Of a stretch of DNA of 64,000 nt, positions 35,401-43,645 are shown piece by piece. A model generated the notes under the pieces. It was not told the origin of the DNA and ran no database searches. It saw only the letters and a program-made list of their open reading frames with translations. Location of the stretch: contig NZ_FMIZ01000007.1 of assembly GCF_900095865.1 (NCBI RefSeq), positions 1,052,530 through 1,116,529 of the forward strand. Reading direction: 5' to 3'. How positions within the stretch are numbered: position 1 is the first letter of the stretch; each line of letters begins with the position of its first letter. The DNA comes from Massilioclostridium coli. GTDB taxonomy: Bacteria; Bacillota; Clostridia; Oscillospirales; Ruminococcaceae. The translations under genes and the position numbers were made by a program.

Positions 35401-36820
35401 CTACTGGAGCATCTACCGTTTTACCATCTACACAAACTTGATAAGATGAAACAAACGATGGTACAAATAAGCAAAGATTTAAATTAGTATTTTGATTACA
35501 ATCTAATACAGAAAACTCAACATTTCCGTCTTCTGGATAATTGCTCATTTGTTGTAGGGTAATACCATTAAATTTTAGCGTGTTATTTCCATATTGTAAG
35601 GCATACAAAGCATTATCCTGCCCTATCATATACTGATACCGAATTGCCTTTGTCGTTCCTTCTCCACCGCGCATTGTGCAACATTGTGTTGCCTCAAATC
35701 CGTGTAAATTTAAAGTTTGGTTAGAAACACCTACGCAGCTATCTGTTCCAAAACCTCCATTGGACCGTTGTGCCGCACCAATACCATTATATAAAATTTT
35801 TTGTCCTAACTCTAACCAAGCAATATCCTCTGTAAAGCGGAATAATTCCATAGCAACAAGATAAGAATCTATAATTGCACATGGCTCTGTCCATTCTGGG
35901 CGTTGATACCAGTTATAATTCATATATGCTTCTGTCATACCATAAGTAATATATTCATTCATACGTTGTAGTGCATAATCTAAATATTTTTTATCATTTG
36001 TTTCCTGATAAAACCGTAGCAACCCTCTCGTTGCCGATAAAGTTGCATGGGTTTGGAATTTTAAATCGACTACATCCGCTTTCATAAATTTTTGAATTAA
36101 CACATCTATTACCTGTTTTAGTTCTTGGTTGTGTGTCACTTCATATGCATGGGTAGCTCCATCTAACATCATAAAGATGCAACCTGTATCTGTAGATAAT
36201 TCCCAACCGTTTTGTTGACCAATAATCTCTCCAGATACACCTCCGCCACCGCTTAAATGCTCAATTGGATATCTTTCAATAGCAGGTTTTCCTTCAATTA
36301 ATAATTTCTGTACCAAATTATTGATAACATTTAATGCTCGTTGATCTCCATTCCATTGATACAACTCACACATCGCACGCAAAAACCAACTATGTCCAGA
36401 AAACAACTGTTCATTTGCCATATCTGGATTTAATTTCGAGTTCATAAATGCTCCATCGATTAAATTCTTTTCCATTTCATCCATCATTGCTTCTAACGTG
36501 ACTGGTTCACGTTGGTGCAATGTCTTTGCCTGGCTAACTAAACCTAAAATAATACGTCCTTGCATATCTCCTGGCCAGCTTGGATCGCCAGCAATTGCTT
36601 TTTGTACATTATATTGGTCGCTTTCTAAACGATCGTAATTTGCATTTGCACGTTCATACAAATAACCAGATTCTGTGTTCAGGTTAGAAAGATCAATCAA
36701 TTCCAGTTGATTTCCAGTAGTTTTTTCTTGTGTTTTTGCCACAACAGGAATACTGTATAAACACAAAAAAAGCATTGCTAATATAGTGCTGATTCCTCTT
36801 AAAATATAATTTTTCCTCAT
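32456..36820 (-). CDS. Secreted, wall-anchored GH127-like glycosidase with three F5/8 type C domains and FIVAR repeats
   Basis: 1454 residues. Signal peptide 1-28; GH127-type (beta-L-arabinofuranosidase-like) alpha/alpha-barrel and beta domain about 40-550, with acidic EWTEPCAIIDSY (309-320) and CC pair FEATQCCTMRGGEG (375-388); F5/8 type C domains about 565-702, 790-955 and 1042-1184; beta modules 705-785 and 960-1037 (FYSFSNWEGDIY, InlB-repeat-like); three FIVAR helical modules 1190-1393; Thr/Ser linker and anchor AAKTGD, hydrophobic helix, RKKK. The sorting motif lacks the canonical LP. Probably removes arabinofuranose or related sugars from host or plant glycans outside the cell. A good promoter lies upstream; it is alone in its transcript. 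Confidence 0.88.
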   Translation of the reverse strand: MRKNYILRGISTILAMLFLCLYSIPVVAKTQEKTTGNQLELIDLSNLNTESGYLYERANANYDRLESDQYNVQKAIAGDPSWPGDMQGRIILGLVSQAKTLHQREPVTLEAMMDEMEKNLIDGAFMNSKLNPDMANEQLFSGHSWFLRAMCELYQWNGDQRALNVINNLVQKLLIEGKPAIERYPIEHLSGGGGVSGEIIGQQNGWELSTDTGCIFMMLDGATHAYEVTHNQELKQVIDVLIQKFMKADVVDLKFQTHATLSATRGLLRFYQETNDKKYLDYALQRMNEYITYGMTEAYMNYNWYQRPEWTEPCAIIDSYLVAMELFRFTEDIAWLELGQKILYNGIGAAQRSNGGFGTDSCVGVSNQTLNLHGFEATQCCTMRGGEGTTKAIRYQYMIGQDNALYALQYGNNTLKFNGITLQQMSNYPEDGNVEFSVLDCNQNTNLNLCLFVPSFVSSYQVCVDGKTVDAPVENGFIHLNLSVKKGTKISFQFDLPVVFHNTKEQNGHISGLIYSKGFVELGWFQNQQNIAEQNLPFSERTLTPIYERFHLNSTEISSTPVQIISDRFNIASSGIGISSSGNYTGINDGNRTNGWFSESQETSNNSQWVGIGFDNICPIDIVSIYPSSSQGLPQSFTIEVSNNNKDWEVIQNVSGHNPSLPYILELEQPKQLQFIRITSSELSQMDDGKFYMAVGEVELYSSSSKVLSITSDMASISDQISINGKTPVSLPYQQLIFPGEEIQLQIIPNLNNEYTFYQWNGDIQSDKETIHITPQEHTNLIVEHAYSGIENLALGATVTSNNQMLIDPDWMPQNLTDGIYQYPNQKGANGFTSNGLSSQNVAEQPIEIQLDLGSNQQFNQIKLYPRTDCLAEDGTIASFPKDFTISIKGEQEEEFKTIYTAVDIQPEKGSPFTVLWDEIYTARYIKIATTKLGKAVFDNPTVYYLQLSEIVLNNTLNQKENYTLAVDGAKGVPVKVNNKQVTLPYTEEFKQGTKVTVEPIQDDFYSFSNWEGDIYQENPTQQIIMNTDHSLRLNVTQGTLLPHSEMTASATSETNPPDFINGPASFAIDDNPTTIWHTNYKTSGPVLPQSLTLQFQQPENIFQVVYIPRTDKDSKNGIIQKYQLEGLLQDGNWEVLSKGNWPGNNDTQSITIKPTKVTAIRLTALEAVGGYASCAELNVYVDNRMVPSGDKTVLNAIIAYAENAKASGEYDNAIESVQKSFDTALENAKTVAVNENASQEVIDQAWKTLLNEIHKLGFIAGDKESLASLIEVAKKIDLSKYVEAGQAEFTTALETAQRVYQDGDAMQEEINDVADNLLNAMLNLRFKADKSILEDVLAKANNIDATTYTAESYNILTIAINEAKMVLENENATQEEVDAAVQSVQAAMDQLVTVDGTVPEEMTSSTNDIATQTGQESTTPKANAAKTGDFVPIVGIATLAVAGVVLVLSRKKK

Positions 36821-36856
36821 CGTCTTTTTCTCCTCCTATAAAAAAGATATAATTTC

Positions 36857-36885
36857 ATTATACCTTCGTTATTGAGAAAAAACAA
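36857..36885 (-). promoter_or_regulatory. Promoter of the GH127-like gene
   Basis: Minus strand TTGTTT (36880-36885), 17-base spacer, TATAAT (36857-36862), then a leader of about 30 bases with AGGAGG before ATG. Confidence 0.75.
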
Positions 36886-37368
36886 TAGAATTATTTCACT
36901 AAATAAAATATTTTTATGGTATATAATTTCTGTTTTATGGATAATCATTGAATGTTTTCCTAATATTTTTCATTATTTTGATTTTAATGTAAAATTTGAA
37001 TCTTATAAAAAAACCCCAACCTTTCTATAGAAAAGTTGGGTTTTTTTATAGCAGAGAAAAGATAAACACAAGAATATTATAGATTTATAATTACACAATG
37101 TATGTGTTGCCAGTAAGGATGCTAATCTAATGAATGTTTTGATTTGAAAAACAACTTTTGAGTAGATTATTGTACCCATGTTAGAGTTTTTAAGTTTCTT
37201 CTTAAAAATTACAGAGCAATCTTTTGTGAAAAGTATATTTTTCTGTTAGAAGAAATCATATGCTCCAATACTTACAGATAAGTATTGGTTTTCCGAAATA
37301 GAATTCTAATTTTACAAAGATATGGAACTCCCTTTACGGAATGGCATATGATTACTCCAGATTGTAAA
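36886..37368. other. Intergenic region with hairpins
   Basis: A+T-rich, no gene. It holds the terminator at 37008-37038 and a 10-bp perfect hairpin CCAATACTTA / TAAGTATTGG (37265-37288, 4-base loop) 80 bases beyond the permease stop that lacks a T tail. Confidence 0.55.
37008..37038 (-). terminator. Terminator downstream of the Bce-like operon
   Basis: ACCCCAAC / GTTGGGT stem with inner pairing and A/T runs on both sides; on the minus strand followed by TTTTTTT. It is 330 bases past the permease stop, the nearest T-tailed hairpin. Confidence 0.6.
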
Positions 37369-39342
37369 CTATTGTTGATGATGGACAATATTCCGTTTGG
37401 CAATAAGATAGGTAGCGATAAAATACAGAACATAAATGGCTACCACTACGAACGCAATTGCCGTTGTCGTTGTTACAACTTCGCTTACATTCCCCGCATA
37501 TCCCGACATCTCCATAATTTTGATGCAGATTTGCGCAGTTGGAACGCTCAACAAAACTGGGACTACAAACGGCAACAGGAAAAAGCAGAAAATCTGGTAA
37601 AACAACGTCCTGTTCTGTTCCTGTTCCCCTGTTCCCAGCCGGAATAAAATCCGATATTTTTGTCGGTCATCCGACAAACTGGAGAGTGTTTTTAGCGCTA
37701 AAATCGCCATTGCCAAAAATACAAATACAATGGAAATATACAAAGCACCTACTATAAAAATAGCGGTATTACTATTGCGTTGGATTCTGCCATACTCTTT
37801 TAAATCATAATCACAGCGTTCAATCAAATATTGCCCATTCCTGCTGGTGGTTTGATAGCTGAGCTCCTGGCGCAATGCTTCGGCATCATAGCGGTCTTGC
37901 TTCAAATCATACGCCATACAATCCAATTCCACGTCTAACCCCTGTACTGCTTCATCCGGCACAATCGCTGTGAAATAATAGTAGGAAAACATTGGAACAT
38001 CGGTTAAAATTCCACCATAACAATAGGTTTTACCGTTTAAATCCAACTGGGTGGAGGAAAAATCGTAAGCCTGCACTTGTGGGATATCCGCTATAATTTT
38101 ATAGGTCCCATTTAAGGTAACAGTGGGAATTCTCAATGCCTCACAAAGCTGATTAAAATCACTTTCGGTAATAAAGGTATCATTTAACCCTTCATATCCT
38201 TCCCCAGACCATTTGGTTTGGCGATATAGAGTATTATCTTGGGAAGCGTAATACCGATATGGAATTTTGCGTTCAATCTCCGAATAATTCTGGATGGTCT
38301 GTTCCGCCTGTTCCATACTAATTGGGCTTGGGTCTTTTGGATCTAGGTTGGCTGTAATATCAAACGGATAATTTTTATCCAGCGTCAGTTTCTCACTAGT
38401 TTTCTGCATAAATGATACATTGGAACCAATAATGGCAAACGCAATCAAAAACGACAGAAACCCCGCCATCACCGCGTTGGTGCTTAATTTTCCGGAAAGT
38501 TGCCTTAGGATAAAAGTATTGGTTCTGCGATTGCGGAATTTTTCATTTTTTAATAATAGATTGACAATGCTTTTGGAAACCCCAATATGGAAGATAATTA
38601 AAGCAACACCTAGTGTAACGAAACAAGAAAAAATAAGAAATCCAGCTTGATCCGAATCGGTATTTTGGAACATATTGAGGACAGTTTGATAAAATACTAC
38701 ACAGCAACCCACAATGGCAATGCCGGATAATACAGCGATAGCCATCCAAAACATAGGGTGTTTTACCTTTTTTTCTACCATCCGGTCTCCATGCAACAAA
38801 TGGTACACGCTTACCCGGTTGAGATACAAAGAAGAAGTGATAGAGGACAACAAAAATACCGTTACCACTAAAGCAATTGTCAGCAAAAGCCCGCTGGCGG
38901 AGTAGGAGGCGAATGAAAATTCCATCTCCATCAGGTTGGTAATCAACGCCATCAATCCCTGGTAGATAAAAACTCCCAACAGGATTCCCGCCAAAATGGC
39001 GGCTACACATAAAATCATGGTTTCCAAGATAAAAATTGAAAGGATGTTTTTCCGGGTCATCCCCAGGGTAAGATAGGTTCCAAACTCTCGCTTCCTCAGT
39101 TTTAATATAAAGGAAGTAGCATATCCCAAAACAAATGCCACAATAATCGAGACAAATACAGTAATGCCGATTAATCCACTTTTTAGCTCCTGCATGGACT
39201 CCGCAAAAGCCATAAGCTGCTTGTTAAAAATAACATTGTTTACCGCGAACATTAATGCCACAGTAATGGAAACCGTAATAAAATAGATGAGATAGTTTCC
39301 AACTTGACGTTTTACATTCCGGAAAGCCAATTTACCGAACAT
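37369..39342 (-). CDS. BceB-type ABC transporter permease (FtsX domain)
   Basis: About 657 residues with ten hydrophobic segments: one N-terminal, three (about 55-180), two to four central, a roughly 200-residue extracellular domain between about 320 and 520, and three to four C-terminal. Segment MTRKNILSIFILETMILC is typical of the FtsX/MacB-like domain. Bce-type permeases bind peptide antibiotics at the lipid II cycle and pass the signal to the adjacent kinase. I prefer ATG 39342 with GGGGGTG 6 bases upstream (alternative ATG 39348). Overlaps the ATPase stop by 11 bases. Confidence 0.9.
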   Translation of the reverse strand: MFGKLAFRNVKRQVGNYLIYFITVSITVALMFAVNNVIFNKQLMAFAESMQELKSGLIGITVFVSIIVAFVLGYATSFILKLRKREFGTYLTLGMTRKNILSIFILETMILCVAAILAGILLGVFIYQGLMALITNLMEMEFSFASYSASGLLLTIALVVTVFLLSSITSSLYLNRVSVYHLLHGDRMVEKKVKHPMFWMAIAVLSGIAIVGCCVVFYQTVLNMFQNTDSDQAGFLIFSCFVTLGVALIIFHIGVSKSIVNLLLKNEKFRNRRTNTFILRQLSGKLSTNAVMAGFLSFLIAFAIIGSNVSFMQKTSEKLTLDKNYPFDITANLDPKDPSPISMEQAEQTIQNYSEIERKIPYRYYASQDNTLYRQTKWSGEGYEGLNDTFITESDFNQLCEALRIPTVTLNGTYKIIADIPQVQAYDFSSTQLDLNGKTYCYGGILTDVPMFSYYYFTAIVPDEAVQGLDVELDCMAYDLKQDRYDAEALRQELSYQTTSRNGQYLIERCDYDLKEYGRIQRNSNTAIFIVGALYISIVFVFLAMAILALKTLSSLSDDRQKYRILFRLGTGEQEQNRTLFYQIFCFFLLPFVVPVLLSVPTAQICIKIMEMSGYAGNVSEVVTTTTAIAFVVVAIYVLYFIATYLIAKRNIVHHQQ

Positions 39343-40096
39343 CCGCATCACCCCCAAGGGCTGCCATCACCGATAGAATTTCACGGTACATGGTTTTCCG
39401 GTCACGGTCACCACGGTTGACCTCACTCCAAATGTTCCCATCTTTTAAGAACAAAACACGGTCTGCATAGGAACCAACCACTGCATCGTGGGTTACTACC
39501 AAGATGGTAGAATTCAGGGATTTGTTCATCAACTCAAATGTTTGCATTAAAATACGGGAATTTTTTGAATCCAGCGCACCGGTTGGTTCATCCGCTAGTA
39601 CAATCGCCGGGGAGGTAATAATCGCTCTGGCACAGGCCACCCGCTGGCGTTGTCCGCCGGACAGTTCATAGGGGAACTTATCCAACTGGTCATATACCCC
39701 TAATTCCTTGGAGATAACCTCCAGTGCCTGTTTGGTTTTGGATAGGCTAACCCCTTTTAAATTCAGAGGAAGTGTAATGTTCTCCCCTACCGTTAAAGTG
39801 TCCAGCAGGTTGTATTCCTGAAAGATAAAACCCAGCTTATCCCGGCGGAATGTGGAAAGCTGGTTTTCTTTCATTTCTGCGATATTGTTATCCTCCACAT
39901 AAATTTCCCCAGCGCTGACCCTATCAATAGTAGAAATCACATTGAGCAAAGTGCTTTTTCCCGAACCGGAAGCCCCCATAATGGCAGTGAATTCTCCTTT
40001 GTTTACGGTAAAGGAAATTCCATCCAACGCTTTGGTTACTACGCTTCCACTCCCATAATATTTCACAACATTTTTTACTTTTAAAATTTCATTCAT
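39332..40096 (-). CDS. BceA-type ABC transporter ATP-binding protein
   Basis: 254 residues: Walker A GASGSGKSTLL near residue 45, Q-loop FIFQEYNLLDTLTVGEN, signature LSGGQRQRVACARAI, Walker B IVLADEPTGALD, and His-switch VVTHD. MacB/BceA-like. ATG 40096 with GGAGG 8 bases upstream. It is 76 bases after the kinase gene and overlaps the permease. Confidence 0.94.
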   Translation of the reverse strand: MNEILKVKNVVKYYGSGSVVTKALDGISFTVNKGEFTAIMGASGSGKSTLLNVISTIDRVSAGEIYVEDNNIAEMKENQLSTFRRDKLGFIFQEYNLLDTLTVGENITLPLNLKGVSLSKTKQALEVISKELGVYDQLDKFPYELSGGQRQRVACARAIITSPAIVLADEPTGALDSKNSRILMQTFELMNKSLNSTILVVTHDAVVGSYADRVLFLKDGNIWSEVNRGDRDRKTMYREILSVMAALGGDADVR

Positions 40097-40172
40097 GACC
40101 GTATCCTCCATTTCGTCTTTTACTATACCACGAAACAGGGGATTTTTTTCTAACACTATCCCTATGGTTTTC

Positions 40173-41150
40173 TTACATTTTTGTAAGGTTGGGAAAAGTA
40201 AAGGAAATACGGGTATATTTGGATGGTTCGGACTGGATTTCCAGGGAAATTTCCAATTGGTTGCACAGTTCTTTGACCAAGTACAACCCCATCCCTGTAC
40301 TTCCACCCAGTCTTCTGCCATTGGTTCCAGTAAAACCCCGCTCTGTTACCCTGCCTAATTCGTGTTTTGGAATCCCAATCCCATTGTCCTCCACAGTAAT
40401 CGTCCCATTTTCTGCTGTAATTACAATGTGGCAGCCCGGGCTGTATTTGGCGCTGTTAATCAATAGCTGCTTTAAAATAAAACAAAGGGGTTTTTGATCC
40501 GAATACACCATAAAATCACCCGAAACATCAATGCTGACATTGGCGGCAATCAGCAGTTCCATCTGGCTTTTTACCGCCTCATTGATGACAGGGGCAACCT
40601 GGAACCGCTGGATTTGGTTATCCCGTTCCACCGAACGCATCCGTGCGTAGTACAAAATGCTCTCGGTCAGGTTGTCCGCCCGTTTTAATTCCCGTTTTAA
40701 TTTTCTAGGGTCTGCATCATTGGCTAAAATGAGGGAGCAGGCAGTCAATGGAGTTTTAATTTCGTGAATCCAGCTCTCCACATAATCACAATACTCTTCT
40801 TTTTCCCGTACCGATTGTTCCACAATGCCAATGGCGGAACGGGAAATGATTTTCATTACCTCATAATATTGCCGTTCTACCAGGTTATTTGGCAACGGCA
40901 GCAATTCCCCCAACAAATAAGGTTCAGTCAGTTGCTGTTGCAGCTGAAATAGATGGTTGAGTTTGGAACGCTCTACGAGATAATTGCACACCAGCCAACA
41001 GATTACCAGCAGTGCCAAAAATCCAATGGCAATCCCAATTAATCCTAATGATACTTTACTATAAAGTAAAAATACCGTTATTATGATTCCACCAATTCCT
41101 AAAAAGCAGAGGGTAATTGCTTTGGAACGGAAAAATTCACGAAATTTCAT
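40173..41150 (-). CDS. BceS-type intramembrane-sensing histidine kinase
   Basis: 325 residues. Two transmembrane helices (about 13-31 and 36-58) with almost no extracellular loop, so no direct ligand domain. Phospho-acceptor His129 in SWIHEIKTPLTA, then HATPase motifs N-box LLINSAKYSPG, DNGIGIP and GGSTGMGLYLVKEL. Such kinases sense through the partner ABC permease. Start overlaps the regulator stop by 4 bases. Confidence 0.93.
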   Translation of the reverse strand: MKFREFFRSKAITLCFLGIGGIIITVFLLYSKVSLGLIGIAIGFLALLVICWLVCNYLVERSKLNHLFQLQQQLTEPYLLGELLPLPNNLVERQYYEVMKIISRSAIGIVEQSVREKEEYCDYVESWIHEIKTPLTACSLILANDADPRKLKRELKRADNLTESILYYARMRSVERDNQIQRFQVAPVINEAVKSQMELLIAANVSIDVSGDFMVYSDQKPLCFILKQLLINSAKYSPGCHIVITAENGTITVEDNGIGIPKHELGRVTERGFTGTNGRRLGGSTGMGLYLVKELCNQLEISLEIQSEPSKYTRISFTFPNLTKM

Positions 41151-41758
41151 AATCTATACCCCACTCCCCTTACGGTACGGATATGTTCGTTGGCTCCCAT
41201 GCGTTTTAGTTTTTCCCGCAAGCGGTTAATATTCACACTTAAAGTGTTATCGTCAATATATAAGCTGTTGTTCCAAAGGTCTTCAATGATTTCCTCCCGG
41301 GTACAAAGCTCCTTGTTCATCAAACATGCTAAAATGCGGGTTTCATTTTTGGTAAGCTCCTCCGTTTGCCCTTGAAACCCCACCGTCAGTTCCGCCAAGT
41401 TTAGGGTCAGCCCTTTTACCGATACAACGGTATTGGTTTTCCGCTTTAACAGGCGGGAAATCCTCGCCAGAAGCACGGAAGAATTATAGGGTTTTCGGAT
41501 ATAATCATCCGCTCCGACCCCAAAGCCCAGCAGTTCGTCTTCTGAGGAAACCCGGGCTGTCAAAAAAATCACTGGGACATCCGATTGCAGGCGCAGTTTC
41601 CGGCAAATTTCAAAACCGCTCTCCCCAGGCAGATTGACATCCAGCAACGCCAAATCACAAGGAGGTTGTTCCACTGTACAATACCCATTGGCATGTAACA
41701 GGGTAACCAGTTCATCTTTAATACTTTGGTCATCTTCTATTACTAAGATTTTTTCCAT
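41147..41758 (-). CDS. BceR-type response regulator with shortened receiver domain
   Basis: 203 residues: receiver with EDD (9-10 region), phospho-acceptor Asp40 in LALLDVNLPGESGF, FLTAR and RKPYN; winged helix about 105-202 with DDNTLSVNINRLREKL. Between GYC and CDLALLD only about 8 residues are present where about 20 are usual, so the second receiver helix seems to be missing. Everything else, including the phosphorylation residues, is intact. ATG 41758 with GGGGG 6 bases upstream. First gene of the four-gene operon. Confidence 0.92.
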   Translation of the reverse strand: MEKILVIEDDQSIKDELVTLLHANGYCTVEQPPCDLALLDVNLPGESGFEICRKLRLQSDVPVIFLTARVSSEDELLGFGVGADDYIRKPYNSSVLLARISRLLKRKTNTVVSVKGLTLNLAELTVGFQGQTEELTKNETRILACLMNKELCTREEIIEDLWNNSLYIDDNTLSVNINRLREKLKRMGANEHIRTVRGVGYRL

Positions 41759-41838
41759 TTTTATCCCCCATTTATCCTGTTCCATCTATCTGGCATCGAA
41801 CAGGTTGTAATTCCAATCTACCACAAAGCCATCCAGAC

Positions 41839-41870
41839 AAAAACAGCCCCTGAAAGCAGGAGCCGTTTTT
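41839..41870 (-). terminator. Intrinsic terminator after PopT gene
   Basis: AAAACAGCCCCTG / CAGGAGCCGTTTT imperfect hairpin with a GAAAG-type loop and T run on the minus strand, 14 bases past the stop at 41884. Confidence 0.75.
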
Positions 41871-41883
41871 ATTGATTCATGTA

Positions 41884-42789
41884 TTACGCGTTTTGGTTTT
41901 TCTTTTCAAAGTATTGTTTTAATTTTTCACTGCTGGAGAAGAACGCCAGGGCAAATCCAAACAAACCAACCAAAATTGCCACGACGCCTTCCACGTTCCA
42001 GAGGAATCCTGGATAGATGCAGAACAGGGAGCCAAACAGCAGCCCTAAAATGCCAAAATAGGTCTGCTGGGTAAACCGTTTCAAGACCAGGTTAATGAGT
42101 TTTGCACCAACAATCAAGCCAATGATAATACCAAGGCCGGCGGCAGCACCAATTGGAATTAAGGTACTCATCCAAAGGGAAACGTTTATTGGGAACAATG
42201 CAGCAGCAGTACCGGACACCAATGGATAGATACCCAACAGCACCATAACAAACGAACCGCTTACCCCTGGAATAATCATCGCAATCGCCGCAATAATGCC
42301 ACCAAAGAACAGCTGCAACAGCATTGGGAAAGTAACAGTTACTGTTTGGATATTGGTCGTGGTTTCGGAAGTTTTGGTAAAGGAAATCACAATCAACAGC
42401 GCTAAAGCAAGCACAAACCAGATAACAGAACTGATTTTAACGGATTTCTTTCCATCTTTCAGTTGTTCTTTTGGGAACGCATTGCGGAATACCAATGGCA
42501 CACTTCCCAAAATCAAGCCGATAAAGAAGAAGTTGGTTACAACCAGATGGTTTTCCAACATATAGGTGATTAATTTACTAAACAGGATGATACCAACAGC
42601 GGCACCCAACAAAATTTGGAACAGGAAAATAATATTCCCTTTTACGTCTTTTCTAAAATCACTGACCGCGCCAATAATTTTATCGAACATATTTAAAATA
42701 ACCATCATAGTACCGCCGCTTACCCCTGGGATGATATTGGCAACACCAATGACTAAGCCTGATAACATATTTTTAATCCATTTTAACAT
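41884..42789 (-). CDS. DUF368 membrane protein (PopT-type polyprenyl-phosphate transporter)
   Basis: 301 residues, about eight hydrophobic segments. Two copies of the family motif: IIPGVSGGTMMVIL near residue 20 and MIIPGVSGSFVMVLLGIY near the middle, an internal repeat expected for this inverted-topology family. DUF368 proteins were identified as undecaprenyl-phosphate flippases returning the lipid carrier to the inner leaflet. ATG 42789 with GAGGA upstream; it follows the HAD gene by 13 bases. Confidence 0.9.
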   Translation of the reverse strand: MLKWIKNMLSGLVIGVANIIPGVSGGTMMVILNMFDKIIGAVSDFRKDVKGNIIFLFQILLGAAVGIILFSKLITYMLENHLVVTNFFFIGLILGSVPLVFRNAFPKEQLKDGKKSVKISSVIWFVLALALLIVISFTKTSETTTNIQTVTVTFPMLLQLFFGGIIAAIAMIIPGVSGSFVMVLLGIYPLVSGTAAALFPINVSLWMSTLIPIGAAAGLGIIIGLIVGAKLINLVLKRFTQQTYFGILGLLFGSLFCIYPGFLWNVEGVVAILVGLFGFALAFFSSSEKLKQYFEKKNQNA

Positions 42790-42802
42790 TGTTACACATT
42801 CC

Positions 42803-43618
42803 TCATTTTTCGTTGTCTTGATTGTTGATGACGTATTCCATTGTATCTGCGATTGCCCCTTCCTCATTGGTGCAAACCACTAAGTCGGCAATCTGTTTTA
42901 CTTCTGGCAACGCATTGCCCACCGCTACACCCAAATGGGCTTTTTGCAGCATTTCCATATCGTTGAAAAAGTCCCCTACCGCAATCGAGAGTTTTCCTTC
43001 CGCCTGAGGTGTATGGGAAAGGTGTTCCAGTCCTACCCCTTTATTAATCCCCTCAGGCAGCATCTCAAAATACACGGTGTGGGTTTTCACAAATACCAAT
43101 TCAGTTTCTTCTAATTGGTACATATGGGCAGCAAACTCTTCCATTAAATCCTCCGGCACGCCAAACAGGACTTTGATTGCCTCTTTGGGAAGTTCCTTCT
43201 CCTCTACCATCTGATATTCCAGCTTTTCCCGGTTGACATGGTCAATCACAATATCGTTGGGATGAAAGATATATGTAGTTTCCGCACCCAGCACCTCAAT
43301 CCCCACCTGGGGATACTTCTGCTTTACCTGTTTGACTACATCCATATAACGTTGGGATAAGCAGGCGTTCCACAGGACTTTTTTCTGCTGGTAGTCGTAC
43401 ACCATTCCGCCGTTAAACAGGATAACGGGCATGGTAATATCCAAGGTTTCTACATACCGTTTCGCGGACAGCATAGACCGTCCAGTAGCAATGGTGAATT
43501 CCCCGCCTAGCTCTTTCCAATGTTTGATTGCTTCGCGGTCGCGCTGGGAGATGGTTTTCTGGCTGGTTAACAAAGTGCCATCCATATCCGTTGCTAAAAA
43601 ATATTGGTCTAACTTCAT
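42803..43618 (-). CDS. Cof-type HAD-IIB family phosphatase
   Basis: 271 residues. HAD motif I ATDMDGTLLTS with nucleophile and acid Asp, motif II ATGRS (Thr), and motif IV GDFFNDMEML. The IIB cap lies between. Cytoplasmic phosphatase of sugar phosphates or flavin nucleotides; substrate not predictable. Sits between rluD and the DUF368 gene on the minus strand. Confidence 0.92.
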   Translation of the reverse strand: MKLDQYFLATDMDGTLLTSQKTISQRDREAIKHWKELGGEFTIATGRSMLSAKRYVETLDITMPVILFNGGMVYDYQQKKVLWNACLSQRYMDVVKQVKQKYPQVGIEVLGAETTYIFHPNDIVIDHVNREKLEYQMVEEKELPKEAIKVLFGVPEDLMEEFAAHMYQLEETELVFVKTHTVYFEMLPEGINKGVGLEHLSHTPQAEGKLSIAVGDFFNDMEMLQKAHLGVAVGNALPEVKQIADLVVCTNEEGAIADTMEYVINNQDNEK

Positions 43619-43645
43619 GGGCTACTCCTTTTCGTTGTTTTCCAT

